Shown here piece by piece: positions 20,859-32,668 of a DNA stretch of 64,000 nucleotides (positions are counted from its first letter, which is position 1; every line of letters starts with the position of its first letter). Below the pieces are notes generated by a model that worked only from the letters and a program-made list of their open reading frames with translations, was not told the origin of the DNA and searched no databases. Origin of the DNA: Candidatus Altimarinota bacterium (GTDB taxonomy: Bacteria > Patescibacteriota > Gracilibacteria > BD1-5 > UBA2023); the NCBI GenBank assembly GCA_013268835.1, contig JABFSX010000009.1, positions 62,001 through 126,000 of the forward strand, read 5' to 3'. Both the position numbers and the translations under genes were made by a program.

Positions 20859-22208
20859 TTACTTAATTTTTTCTAGCCAACTCGTATAGATACTCATATC
20901 TACCATCTTAAGGCTTGACGGAGTCTCTAGGATGGTTTTACGAAGAGAATCCATCGTGATTTTATTTCATTGTAGGAGTTTTTCTGTGAGTTTCCCACTC
21001 TCTGCTTCATCGATAAGCTCAAGGAGATTACGACTTGCATCACGAGCTACTTCATCACAGATAGCTTCTATATCAGCTGAGACATAGTCTTTTGTAAGAA
21101 TTGTGAGCTCATCGTAGTCAAGCTTCTCACTTGGGCGTCATTTTTTCTCTATGTACATCTGGAAGAGTGCCTTGCGAGCTATATCATCAGGAGGTCCGAG
21201 ATAGATCTTCTTGTCGAGACGTCCAGAACGAAGAATCGCAGAATCGAGATGATCGGGACGATTGGTGGCAGCTATGACGATCAGATTTGGAGCTGATTCG
21301 AGCCCGTTGAATTCTTGAAGGAATTGAGATACTTCTTCCGCTTTGTTGGCATCTACATTCGATGTACGAGCTGATACGAGTGAGTCAATCTCATCAAGAA
21401 AGAGAATAATTGGTTCATTTTCTGCGGCTTTTTTAGCTCATTCGAAAAAATCTTTTATATTCTTCGTAGTTTGATGGAGATAGGATGATCAGAATTCTCC
21501 CATATTTTTTGAGATAAATCCACATCCAAGTTCTTCAGCAAGTTTCTTCGTTATAAATGTCTTACCAGTTCCTGGAGGCCCATAAAAAAGCATACCAGTT
21601 GGTATAGATATCTTGAATTTTTCATATTCGGCATAGAGTCGCTCAAGGAGTTCAGATTTATTCTTTTCTTGTCATGCTGAATTTAGTTCAGCATCCTCAT
21701 TATTTTTTTTTGATTCTTCAGTATTGGAAGATTCTGGAACAAATTCAGAATGACTTCATTTTTCTTTTCGGAGTTTTTCTACAAGGAACTTGAACTTGAG
21801 CGGCTTGATAAAGCTATCTTTGAGTTCTTCCTTGAGTGAGTCCATTCCAGCAACCGCTTCAAAACCCCATGGTTTTCACTCTACTTGAGTAAAATGTTGT
21901 ACTTCTATGGCAGGTTTTTCTGTTTCATCTTTTGCATTCCCAGTTTTTGGAGGATGAGTTGCTGAATTATTAGTTCAGACTGAAGCATTGTTTCCGATAT
22001 TTTTTGCTTCATCAGTTGCGAATTTTTCATTGAAAGTATTCATCATACTAGAAGCTTTTTCGACTCCTGATTGCATCTCGAGGAGAGACTTTTCCAGAAG
22101 ATCGACAGAATCTCATTTCCAATCTTTGGTAACGGCAGATTTGAATTCTGGGGATGTAGTGACAGCTTGGAAAAAAGCATCGAAGCCAGAATCTTTTGGT
22201 GATGACAT
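20859..22208 (-). CDS. AAA+ ATPase (FtsH/Vps4-like module)
   Basis: A 449-residue frame with about eight TGA codons. The N-terminal 120 residues are polar and helical. Walker A is F-Y-G-P-P-G-T-G-K-T near residues 203-212, Walker B F-L-D-E-I-D near residue 268, and the second region of homology A-A-T-N-R-P-D-H-L-D-S-A-I-L-R-S-G-R-L-D near residues 312-331 with both Arg fingers. This is the classic AAA clade like FtsH, p97 or Vps4, but there is no protease domain and no membrane span. It probably remodels a protein complex; the coupled downstream two-TM paralogs and the upstream helicase are candidate partners. Confidence 0.85.
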
Positions 22209-22218
22209 AGTATGAAAG

Positions 22219-23280
22219 TTAAGAAATTTTTTGTTTGAGAATATTAATAAGGAATTGTTTTTGTTTTTGGTATTTTGTATAGAGTATTTCTGCATCAAAT
22301 AATGTCAATTCAAGTCTTTTGTGTTGAAATACTATTTGTTCATTTTGAAGTTTTTCTATTGATTCCATTCCTCATTTAAGAAGCTCTATATGTATAGAAA
22401 GTAGATATTCCATATATGAAATCTCAAGAAGTCCAGTACGGAATTTTTCCCATCTTGGATCAAGAAACTCTATATTCTCACTTGAGATGAAAGTTTCAGG
22501 GAGATTAAAACTGTTATCTCATGCTTTTTCTAAGGTTATATATCATGAGAGTCATAAGAGATCATCTGATATAATACAATTGTATTTTCCCATAAATCCA
22601 ATAAATAGATATATTTCAGAAATTGTAATGTTTTTAAAATTCAAAAAATGAAATACTCATTTTTGAGTGTGCGTTAATCAAAATTTTTGGATACATATTT
22701 CAAGAAAAATATTGAATTCTTCTGAAAAAGGATCTTCCATACACCATAAAGTATATGTATCTAAAACTTCCTTTTTTGAAGATATGAATTTTTTATTCCC
22801 GAGTGGAATTTTCTTTTCAAAAACAACTATTTCTGTTAGGGAATTGAATACTGAGAAAATATTATTTTCGAATTTCCAGAAAAAAATTGTATCACTTTGA
22901 AGGTTTGTATATATACATTTTTCTCAGTCAAAGTTAGTATATATGAATGCAAAATATGAATCTCCTTTTAAAAAAAATGAGAAAATTTCTCCTTCCTCGA
23001 TAAGAAATAATTTTTCCTGATATATAGAGTTACTATCAATAATTCGAACCCCAACGTATCAAAAAAAATTTGAAGCAAATACTGCAATATGAACATCATG
23101 ATTAAAATCTGTTGTACGAAAATGTGGAAAAAGTTCTTTTTTTCAATAACTATTCGAAATAGTTAACTTGTTTTGATATAAGGCTGTTTCACAAAATCAT
23201 GAAAAAGAAGGAAACGATATCAGGCACGTATCGTTTTGTTGGGGGATAATTGAAGATGAGATAAATGTACTTATATCCAT
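22219..23280 (-). CDS. hypothetical protein (353 aa) between helicase and AAA+ genes
   Basis: The frame from ATG 23280 overlaps the helicase stop by ten bases and ends at TAA 22221-22219, ten bases before the AAA+ start. At least ten codons are TGA. The protein is soluble, rich in Phe, Ile and Asn; the first two thirds look beta-rich and the last about 80 residues form a helical, Gln/Lys-rich tail (E-K-L-Q-N-E-Q-I-V-F-Q-H-K-R-L-E-L). The overlap shows it belongs to the helicase operon. No family recognised. Confidence 0.7.
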
Positions 23281-26258
23281 AGTTTTTCTATTTTTCCATT
23301 CAATAAAGTTCGTTTACTAATATCTTCTTGGGTTGTTGGTCATATACTTCATGAGAGCTGTATGATTTTTCTCTGTTTAAAGTAATTAAAGATACGAGCA
23401 TAGATAGTATAAAAATAATGAATCAAGTTTATGCATAAAAATATACAAATACCAAGTATCCATGCAAATACACAACTCAATCCAATTGTGGGCATTGAAA
23501 GTATATAATTAAATTGCATAACAAAAATCATAACCATAACCACAGTAAGTAGTATGAATATTACTCAGAGTATTTTTGGTGTTTTGAAGAAAAAATTCCG
23601 TTCAGCTAAATACTTAAACCATTTTGCCTTCTCTGGAATACTTGGATATTTTTTTCAGAGAAAATATTGTCTTTTTTCTTCATTACTTGCAGTGATATCT
23701 GGTAATCCAATCTGAATATTATTTGTATTTATTTTTTCTAACATTTCATTTATTTTTCGTATCTTTTGTTCCTTTTTTCTTAAGTGAATATACCAGCTAA
23801 TTACCACTATTCCACTAAGGATAATATAATATATTTTATATGCTCCTAATAAAAGCAGTAAGATAGCCCATAAATAACTTGTGAATATTATTATCAACAT
23901 AAAAACAATAGGGCCTCTTGCTACAGGATTTTGTTTTTCTAGAGTTTTCTTATCATACTTTATGATGTATTTTTCTTCCGTAATTGGACTAAAAAGTGGA
24001 GTAATTATCTCAAGAAATTTTTTATTTATGAGTTGATCTTTATCATTTCCAGTAATTTTTATAGAGCCGCTATCTGTCCATCTTAGAGAATATGTGAAAT
24101 CTGATGGAATGACTTTAAATGGCTTCAAGACTTGGATAGTTGCAAGAATAAGCTCATTGATCCATTGTCTTGTTATTGAATGATATGTTGTCTTTCATAA
24201 CTCAAGGAGATTTATTCATTTCTCTTTTTCTAGAAGAACTGTGACAAGTTCTTGAGTGTCTATAGCATTCGGAATATATATTTCCGAGTATGGATCTTGG
24301 ATTTCTATCGAGAGTGAAAATACTTCTTCATTTTTAAATGAAGAACCAATATTCCAGAGTTCTTTTACCATGCTGCGAAGTGCAGATTTTCGGAGTGTAT
24401 ATGAGTTTATTTTATCCTTTTTTGTGATATACTTTTCCAGTTGTGGATAGATGTGATCAAGTTCTTTGATGATGAGTCCACTATCGTCTACTCAATAAAA
24501 TTGAGAATGTTTTCGTTCTAATCGATTGAAATCACGCATTCATTGAAATCCCTTGCCTATACAAATTATATCATATATATTTGCAACTTTTTCTAGATTA
24601 TTTAGATTCAGACGTATGGCTCGTCCGTGAACTTGATTCACACTCATGTAGGCACTCACTCCCGTGAGATCAATAAGGGTATTTATCTCAGGGCAATCCC
24701 AACCTTCACCGAGTATTCCTCTCGTTCCAATAACTATCTTTGTTTCTCATTTTGCTAGTTTTTCAGTAACAGAAAGTATAGTTTCATTTTCTACAAGTGT
24801 TTTTATATTATTTTCTATTCTCCATATTCCTTGCCCAGAAACAAGATATGGATTGAGATATCCATATTTTTTTATAACCTCATCGAATATATAATGCCCA
24901 TTAATCCAATCTGATTCTACATCGAGAAAATCAGTAATGACTGCTACTCGGAGGGATTCTCCAATATTTTCTATTTCTTTATCTAAAATGGAGTATACTC
25001 ATTCGATTTTGGATTTAGAATAAATAAGTCATTTTTCAATAGGCGTCTCAAATCGATAAAGATTTGTTCATCGCCAAATATAGCCAAGATCAAAAAATAG
25101 TGTTTTTACCTCGTTAAGAATAGTTGTTTTTTTTGTTGTTTTAAAATCATTAGATGCCCATTTTCAGATACTTTTTGCTATATCTTCTAGCGTGAGTTCT
25201 TGCGATGCATTTTTTGTTATATAACCAGACATATCGATACTTTCATCTTTATATCTGTATATGAAACGCATCCATTTTTCGAGAAGATCGAGTGACTTCA
25301 CTTTAAGTCGATCGAAGTTCTCTTCAAGAAAAATATGGAGATTATGAACAATTTCTCATCTATATGAGATGAGAAATTGTTCAAGAAGTTGTTCTTTTTC
25401 TTTGAGAAGGTTATTGAGTTTTTCATCTGGGGATACGATATATACAAGATCAGAATAGGGTGCAAGTCGACCACTTTTCACGATGGCAGGAGTTGGAACA
25501 TAGTAATCTACCGTTCCAAGAAGTTTCACATAACTCTCATCGAGCTCAAAATAGTCCGCATTATCGAATGGAGGAGTGGCAGTGAGTCCTATGATATAGG
25601 GCTGCTCAAGACTGCTCCAAATCTCATAAAGAACGTGAGACCACCAAGAAGTAAGATGATGTGCCTCATCTACAACCATAGTTTTTACTCCTATCTCTCG
25701 AAGATTCTGAATATACGTATGAATATTTCATTTCATAAGTTTTTTCGTATATTCAACATCGCCACTTTCTTTAAGTTTTTTTCGATGTTTTGTGTAGAGA
25801 TCTCTATATTCTTCCAGATTTTCTTGCTTAAGTTCATTCACAAAAAGTAGAAATGATTCTTCTGATGGGAATTCATCTTTCTCTGATTCAAACCAGATAT
25901 TGAGTATCTTCTTCTGAACATCATCATTTTCATCTTCTGTTCCAGAAAGTGATTGATATGTGATAATATTTATTTTTTTTATATCAGAGATGCTTGTTGA
26001 AACAAGCTCTAGGATGCTTTCATTCTCTTCAAGAAAGAGTTTTTCAAGCTTATCCTTCCATTGTTCTTGTAGGGTGAGATTTGGTACGAGAATAAGAGTT
26101 GGCTCATCAATTCGGCATATCATCTCAAGTCCAACGATGGTTTTTCCACTTCCAGGTGGTGCAACAATATGAATCTTTTTTTCTCCATGAACGCGTTCAT
26201 CCTCAAATACGTTAAGAATTTCCTTTTGATATGGATAGAGAATTGAATTAAAACGCAT
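23271..26258 (-). CDS. DEAH-type SF2 helicase fused to a C-terminal membrane domain
   Basis: A single 995-residue frame, open from ATG 26258 to TAA 23273-23271 when TGA is Gly. Helicase motifs in order: Walker A A-P-P-G-S-G-K-T at residues 33-40, D-E-A-H at 197-200, T-A-T at 226-228, and Q-V-H-G-R-A-I-R-L (motif VI) near residue 543. Residues after about 650 have no known helicase domain; hydrophobic segments near residues 776-822 and 893-956 predict about four membrane spans, with charged coiled linkers between. A membrane-tethered SF2 helicase is unusual. The N-terminal part resembles ResIII/DEAH proteins of restriction and defence systems. It heads a cluster with a 353-aa protein, an AAA+ ATPase and three membrane paralogs. 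Confidence 0.85.
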
Positions 26259-26271
26259 AAGTTATAGTGAT

Positions 26272-26817
26272 TTAGTAAGATGTTTTCTTTTTTGGTTCGG
26301 AAAATGCCGAGAAGAATGTCATAATCTGAAAAAAGAATGTCATAATTGGTACTCCCCATATTCACCACAGTGTATCCTCGTATACTCGAACAATGCTATT
26401 AGGATCATAGATTACCTTCACTTCTCATCATATTTTTCTATATGAGCTAGCTATAGGTTGATTATGTCAGGTAGAGCTCCCACCTCATACACTAAATGTT
26501 GATGATTCTCATTTAATAGTTTTGAATCCAACGTATGCTGTGAATTCTGTACAATCATGTTTATGTTTTCAACCACAACGACTATTGTATGCGGTTATAT
26601 TTGTAATATTTCCGATAACATGTTCACCAACTTGAATAAGCTGTATTCTATCGGCTATAAAATACAGAATAACAAAAAATAATATTCATGCAACAATGAG
26701 CCATATGGGTTGTTTTATTTTTAATTTTTTCATGAGATCATCTCGTCTCTCTCAAAGAGAGGCTTGATCGGCTCAAGGATAATCAGTTGGTATATATGGA
26801 AGATTTTGCTCAGACAT
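26272..26817 (-). CDS. membrane protein, DUF3592-like (181 aa)
   Basis: The frame from ATG 26817 to TAA 26274-26272 reads through more than ten TGA codons and is not visible otherwise. A soluble N-terminus is followed by a span near residues 38-56, an extracytoplasmic beta-rich domain with two Cys (near residues 81 and 88), the segment V-K-V-I-Y-D-P-N-S near residue 133 and a second span at residues 148-167. Span-domain-span with Y-D-P-x-N/S resembles DUF3592 proteins. It starts one base after the channel gene stop, so it is translationally linked to it. Confidence 0.6.
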
Positions 26818-26818
26818 A

Positions 26819-27496
26819 TTATTTTTTTTGAGAGTATTTAGATATAATGGCTGCAAGGGTATGCATATATAGAATACCGAAACTTATATAGAGTGATCCG
26901 AAATAAAAGATATATCAAAATTGTAGTTCTAGTATTCATCTCATATTTCAAGCATCACTAAATATAGAAAGGAGGAATACTTCATTTATACATTTATGGA
27001 GATTTTTCCAATCTGCTGAAAAATCTGAAAAGAGATAAAATCATAATACAGAAAAAATATAGTTAAGGACTATATAGAGTACTATAGATGAAAAAATTCA
27101 ACGGAGACTGGTCTTGATTTGAGCTATATACTCCCGTAAAGTATCTGAAACTGAAAAAATGCGTAATGCACGAAAAATACGCAGTATGCGTGCAACAAAT
27201 GCAAATGGTCATACTATCGGTATGAGAGAAATTGCAACAATCGTAAAATCAAATACATTTGAAAATTCAGAAAAGAATTGTTTATAATTTGGGGAAAATG
27301 CAATTACTCGAATGAGTATTTCTACTATGAATACTCATTGAGATATCGATAAGATTGCATCTATTAGATCACCATAGGTATCTTGTACTCATTGGTATGT
27401 TGCCATTCATAAGAGTCCAGCATTTACCAATATTAAAAAAAGAATACAACTTTGTAAAAATTCGTTTTCCGCAATACTTCGTAGGTATTTAATCAT
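26819..27496 (-). CDS. voltage-sensor ion-channel-like protein (225 aa)
   Basis: A 225-residue frame from ATG 27496 to TAA 26821-26819 with about ten TGA codons. Six membrane segments are predicted; the fourth reads V-A-R-I-L-R-I-F-R-A-L-R-I-F, with Arg at every third position, which is the S4 voltage-sensor signature of Ion_trans channels. S5 and S6 flank a short pore region, but no canonical K+ or Na+ selectivity filter is obvious (the loop reads N-E-V-F-L-L-S-I-F-S-D). It could be a small cation channel or a sensor. Co-transcribed with the DUF3592-like gene. Confidence 0.75.
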
Positions 27497-27593
27497 ATTT
27501 TTTTAAATATAAAGAATATATATTATTTAAGAATCAATATAGCTATATTTCTCAGTGTATCATTATTTTTAATTTGAAGCAATTTTTATTAAT

Positions 27594-28004
27594 TTATAAT
27601 ATTTTATTTATAATTCGTATTAGGATAATTTTAAACACTATGAAAATCAGCATCATTCCTATAAATATAGCATGAACATAATCAGGAACTGAAAATGGTA
27701 TAAAATATAAAAATAGTCGATACAATATCCCTATACTGATAACAAAAGCGACATTTGCAATAAAAATATCTTTTGTTGATTTTTTTGCCTCTTCAGTGAG
27801 CAATTTACTTGCAAAATTAAGTGATTTCCAGATACAATATAATCCAGGAATGATTGTAAGAGGAATTGTGATTGTTGATATCCAGATTGGAGGATTTCAT
27901 CAGAGTAGGTATACCCATAGGAAACTTACAGCTACTCAGAGTACACAGACTCAGAGTCATCAAAAAAATCAAAAAAGAAATAGGTACCAAGAAATAAGAC
28001 CCAT
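27594..28004 (-). CDS. four-span membrane protein (136 aa)
   Basis: From ATG 28004-28002 to TAA 27596-27594; the in-frame TAG upstream fixes the earliest start. The first span is glycine-rich and mostly TGA-coded (G-F-F-G-G-L-G-V). Four hydrophobic segments with short loops and a basic C-terminus are visible. The gene begins five bases after the 403-aa gene stop, so they form one operon. No family recognised. Confidence 0.6.
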
Positions 28005-28009
28005 AGATT

Positions 28010-29221
28010 TTATATTAGTTTTTCCCTATATCATTCTAACATTATTGTTACTCGTTCAAAACTTTCTATTTGCATTTCAAGTCGATCTTTTTGAAGAATG
28101 AGGGGTTTTTGAAGTGATGGATTAGAGGTTTCAGAAATCTGAACTTCAAGAGAAGATATTGTATTTTTAAGTGTATCATTATTCTTATTTAGAAGCAAAA
28201 GTATTGATTCAATTGGTTCAAGAATTTGTTTTTTTACCCAACTTCCATATTTGTTAAAATTAAAAATATCTTTATAGGTTGATGACTCGAGAGTTTTTCG
28301 GAGTTCTATAGTTTTATTGGTTGCATTTCCAGCAAGTTTTCCAATAACTTCAAATGACTCACTGAGCCGCCCTGAGAGATTCTCACTCCATTCATTTCTT
28401 CAAGCATCAGTAAGAAGGTCTATGGTTTTTTCTTGATTGGATTTGAGTCTGTCTGAGGCGATCTGAATTTCAGAGAATAGAGTCTGAATCTTATGCTCAG
28501 TATTATTCATGGCAATAAGATATTGGTGTGCTAACCAAGAAAAAATACGACCAAAAAGCGCAATAAAAAATATTCCAATAAAATATATAACTCCCATCAT
28601 TGCTGCATAGAGGAAACCAGCAACAAGTATGACAAGTACGATACCTCAGGAATCACGAGATCTTCATACACTCTGGAGTATTTTTCATCAACCGGATGCA
28701 ATTTCTTTGAGATTATCGAAGAGTTCGGTTTTTGCTATTGCTTTTTTCTCAGCGAGTTTGGATTCCCCAAGAAATGGTTCGTCAAATATCTTTTCAAACT
28801 TTTTAAAAATTTCAGAATTTCATTTTTCTGTAATTCTTCATCATGATACATAGTGATGATCTGTGATAACTACATTGGCGCCACGAGTGTAGAGGTATGA
28901 TCTGTAGAAGAATTGAATTGAGAGAATGATACCTATTATCAGATAAAAGGCACCAAGAACTGTGAGGATCGCAAGAATCGTCCCAATTGGACCAGCAGCC
29001 AGACCGATGAAACCAGCAATAGCAGTGATGATTGCGAGCGGAAAACTCGCCCACCTGACTATCTGGAGGTAGTCTCTTTCGAGGGTCATCCGGAGTTCAT
29101 CAGAAGAGATCCACTCGTAGAGATGGAATCCTCTTTCGTCAACTTGTTTTTCTACATATTCAGGGGTATCAATATGATCTTGGATTTCTATTTCTGGAGA
29201 GGGAAGTGTACGAGTGAGCAT
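28010..29221 (-). CDS. membrane protein with long coiled coil (403 aa)
   Basis: The frame runs from ATG 29221 to TAA 28012-28010 through about a dozen TGA codons. A charged N-terminal domain is followed by two spans (about residues 58-105), a soluble middle, a second hydrophobic pair (about residues 195-225) and a C-terminal coiled coil of about 150 residues ending in a Leu/Glu-rich helix. The topology repeats that of the three tandem paralogs and of the 342-aa gene: membrane pair plus cytoplasmic coiled coil. Function unknown. Confidence 0.65.
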
Positions 29222-29274
29222 AATATTATTGATTATATGCTTGAGTATATATGTGCTTGAATTTTCTCCAAATT

Positions 29275-29808
29275 TTAGGACTCAATTTCAATATTTTCTT
29301 TAGAATCTAGAGTGTCAAATATTGATTTTTCTTCTAGTTGTACTTTCATATTCCGAATCTTAGAAAGTGTAGACTCTATTTCTAATATTAACATATTGAT
29401 TCTGATGTATTGTTGTTCCATATTTTTTTCAAGCGAAGTATCACTATTTTTCTTTTCCGTACCTGATGCTATAATCTGTAATTCTGTAAGTCTTTGAATC
29501 AATTGTTCCTCGATATGCTGGACTATATTCAATATATCTCTATTGAGTTGTAGAGTGTAGAATACAGCATCAAATATATCTCATCTTTTTATATATTTTT
29601 CCATTTTTTCGATTTTTACAATAAGCCTCATCATCTGAGTATAATTATAAAGAATTCTTTCTAGGAATCATCCCATATTATAGCCAAATTCATTTTCTTT
29701 TATGAGAATATTAAATTCTCGTAATTCTATGAAAAAATGAAGTCTTTTACGATGAAGTTGTCCTCGTAAAAGTCGGAAATAAAAAGATATAAAGTATTCT
29801 ATAATCAT
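29275..29808 (-). CDS. soluble coiled-coil protein (177 aa)
   Basis: From ATG 29808-29806 to TAA 29277-29275; only two TGA codons. The protein is helical and strongly charged with long heptad-like stretches (near residues 100-165), an Arg/His-rich N-terminal region and no signal peptide. It starts four bases after the 342-aa gene stop and is the middle gene of a three-gene set of membrane and coiled-coil proteins. No family recognised. Confidence 0.6.
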
Positions 29809-29812
29809 ATAT

Positions 29813-30841
29813 CTATAGTATTCCCTTGATGAGAGAATCAAATTGTTCTATATTTTCTGTGATTTTTATTATTCATTTTTCTGTATCTTCTTTTCATTTT
29901 TCTGTTTCTGTTTGGGCAGATCGTATCATCCCGCTTTGGATATCTATGAGTTGAAGTTTTTTCATTTCAATAAACTTTTTTATTTCAATAAGAGTATTTA
30001 CCGTATCAAGTCGTAGAGAGGTAAAATACCTTTCGCTATTAAATAAATCTCCATTTCCGATTTTTTGTTTCATTTGCCCCATTTTTTCTATACATTTGAG
30101 TAGTTCGCTGTAGTTTTTTGATGCAATGCGATATCACTCGTCAAATGCTGTGTAGTTGATATTTTCTCTATTTTCTATTTGTATCTGGATACTTGAATCT
30201 TCTATTTCAATGATGAGTTTTTGAGCCTTTTTTCCTATATTTCAGAATACATAGAGGGGATGAAAATGTTCGATATATTGACGAATTCCATATATTATTC
30301 CATATACTCCACTGACAGTAACTATGATAATACCAAAGATAGTAACAAGAAATAAAGCATCTAATTTTAATAAATACTCAAGTAGTCATATAAACACTGA
30401 AATAAATATAAATACTATAATTTTTGTAAAAAGATCATCAAATCAACTCGCTCAAAGATATTTTTTATTTTGTGATTTTATTGCTTTTTCAATATATTTC
30501 ATTTTTACTGAAAAAGTTTTTTTGGTTTGTATAGAGTATATACCTGTATTAGTACAAAAGAGTTTTCATATAAAAATGTAGAAAAATATATTTCTAAGAA
30601 AAAATCCTATTGGAATTATAAGGACAATAAGAAATGTAATATATATTTGTTGTATATTGAATATAAGAATGAGTCCCACTCATAAGATAATCCCTATTAA
30701 AACTGGCCATATAAAGTTTAGTAGTATCTGTGTTAGTTCTTTGACTCAAAATAATTCCTTCATATAAAATCCATTTTTTTGGAATTCTATCTGTTCTTTT
30801 CTCGTGAGTATTGTATCTGTTGTAAATACAGAATCTTCCAT
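29813..30841 (-). CDS. membrane protein with C-terminal coiled coil (342 aa)
   Basis: The frame from ATG 30841 to TAG 29815-29813 contains more than ten TGA codons. Four membrane spans are predicted (pairs near residues 41-90 and 145-190), followed by about 130 residues of soluble helix with heptad repeats. A promoter region precedes it, since the terminator of telA lies just upstream at 30977-31006. It heads the operon that continues through the coiled-coil protein, the 403-aa membrane protein, the 136-aa membrane protein and probably the channel gene. Confidence 0.65.
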
Positions 30842-30976
30842 AGATAAAAAGCTAGGTGTTATCTATAATAACTCTTTTTGAAAATTTTTGCAAATTTACC
30901 CAGTAAATAATCATATTTTTTTATTAAATGATATATTCAGCATTTATTTTAGTTTTTTGTATAAAAAATTACTTAA

Positions 30977-31006
30977 AAAAGCTATGATATTTCTATCATA
31001 GCTTTT
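30977..31006 (-). terminator. terminator after telA
   Basis: A perfect 13-bp stem (AAAAGCTATGATA) with a four-base loop and T runs lies 22 bp downstream of the telA stop codon. Confidence 0.85.
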
Positions 31007-31028
31007 AGTGTGGATTTTTATAAACGTA

Positions 31029-32144
31029 CTATTTATTGAGTTCTTCTGCAAATTCTTCTTGTTCCTTGGCTCCAAGTATTTTAATAGTCTTGAGTTGAGC
31101 ACTGGCATCATCAAATGATTTTTTCTCTGCGTCAGCCTCGATCTTGATCTGAGCACGATATGCCTCGATGGTATCGAAGTGATTCTTGAGTTTTGTAACA
31201 TTTTCTACGAATACTGATGCTGAAAGTACAGGTTTTGATGAGAGCTCTTCGCTTCTTCGTGATGATTCAATAGCCTTATCTGTGAGCTCTGATGACATCT
31301 TATCGATTGTAGATCACATAACATCGATCGCCTTCATACTGGCATCAAGTGCTTTTTGAGAACTGGTTTCGATGAGTGCTGTCGAGAGAAGAGTCTTAAA
31401 GATTGGGCGAGATGAACTCATAGCAAGTGAAAGCTTTGAAGCGCTATCAAGACGCATAAGAAGTCGCTTGCGAGCCATATCAAGATTCCCAATAAGAACG
31501 ACAAGATTGGATTGAAAATATTCTACATGACGGATAAACATATCATACTTGAGTTTTTCATTCTCATCAGTTGTCTCGAGTCCTTTTGCTTTGAATTCTT
31601 CTATCTTTGTTCCAAGGAATTCCTTGTAAGCTACAACCTTTCCAAGATTTGCATCGATTCCATCAAGGAACTTCTTTTGCATATCTACACTCGTATTGAG
31701 TGAGTTATATGCTTGATCAAATCCTGAAAATATCATCTGAATTTTTCCTTCGAGGGATTTTACATTGAATGCTGCCTCATCCCACTTCGCATCGAGAGAT
31801 TTCATAAGTCCACCAAGAACAGGGATGGATTTTGCAATCTTCATCACGGTTCCATCATTATTAATAATCTCTTTGTATACTGACTGAACATTGTTATTCA
31901 TCTCTGTGAGCGTATCAGAGACATTCATAATCGGATCAGAATCGATGATGGTGGCTGTTTCTGATATGATTGAGTCGATTGGGGCAGTGATTTTTTCTCC
32001 GAGAGAGCGAAAGTCTTTTGCTTCTGCAAATGTTTTCTCAACCTCTGCGGATTCAATTGCTGAAAGAGGACGAGCCTTGATATCTGCAATGGCCTGAGTT
32101 GCCTGATCTTTTGGATCCTGAGTCTGTACTTGTGCGTCTGTCAT
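31029..32144 (-). CDS. telA: TelA/KlaA-family toxic anion resistance protein
   Basis: A 371-residue helical protein from ATG 32144 to TAG 31031-31029. The pattern with an S-I-P-V-L-G-G-L-M segment near residue 103, followed by long helices with K-F-L-D-G-I-D-A-N-L and L-M-R-L-D-S-A-S-K-L-S, agrees with the TelA family, first linked with tellurite resistance and often found with phage/bacteriocin or membrane-stress genes. Only one codon is TGA. It is the third gene of an operon with the TPM-domain protein and a 149-aa anchored protein, and is closed by a terminator. Confidence 0.85.
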
Positions 32145-32211
32145 ATTTTTGGATATTATGAAATAGTGGAAGTATTGTATAGGATATCCCTTTTTTTTGC
32201 AAAAGAATTTT

Positions 32212-32661
32212 TTATATCTTTTGAAGAATTTGTATATGATTTTCGAGACGTTTTTCGGTGAGTTCCAGTATGGATTTTTCTGAGTTATGAGTTGTTTCTA
32301 GTTCTGAAATACTGATTTCTAACTCGACAAGTTCATCCACATGACGATCTATCCAAAGATGAAGATTATTATTGAATTCTTGTAGCATCTCAATAAACCA
32401 TTTCTGATTTTCTGGTTTTTCCTTTCGAATATATTCACTTATCGTATCTACTTCATTTGCAAAATTCTGTATACTTTCTCATATTTCAGAGAGGTTATGA
32501 GCTCATATTCATTGATCACGAAAATCTATATTCATATCTGAGAGAATAGATGAATATAGATTAGTTATTCGAGTTTTTTGAACTTCAAAAGATGGCCTTA
32601 TGGAATGGGAAATTCCAATAAAAACCACTATTAGAATAAGAATGATTATTAGGATAGTCAT
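32212..32661 (-). CDS. single-span anchored coiled-coil protein (149 aa)
   Basis: The frame starts at ATG 32661-32659, seven bases after the TPM gene stop, and ends at TAA 32214-32212. Residues 2-17 are an Ile/Leu-rich signal anchor, the rest is acidic helical coiled coil. Three TGA codons occur near residues 51-62. It lies between the TPM gene and telA; the layout resembles XpaC-like or LemA-like partners of TelA, but no family can be named. Confidence 0.65.
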
Positions 32662-32668
32662 ATATTTT

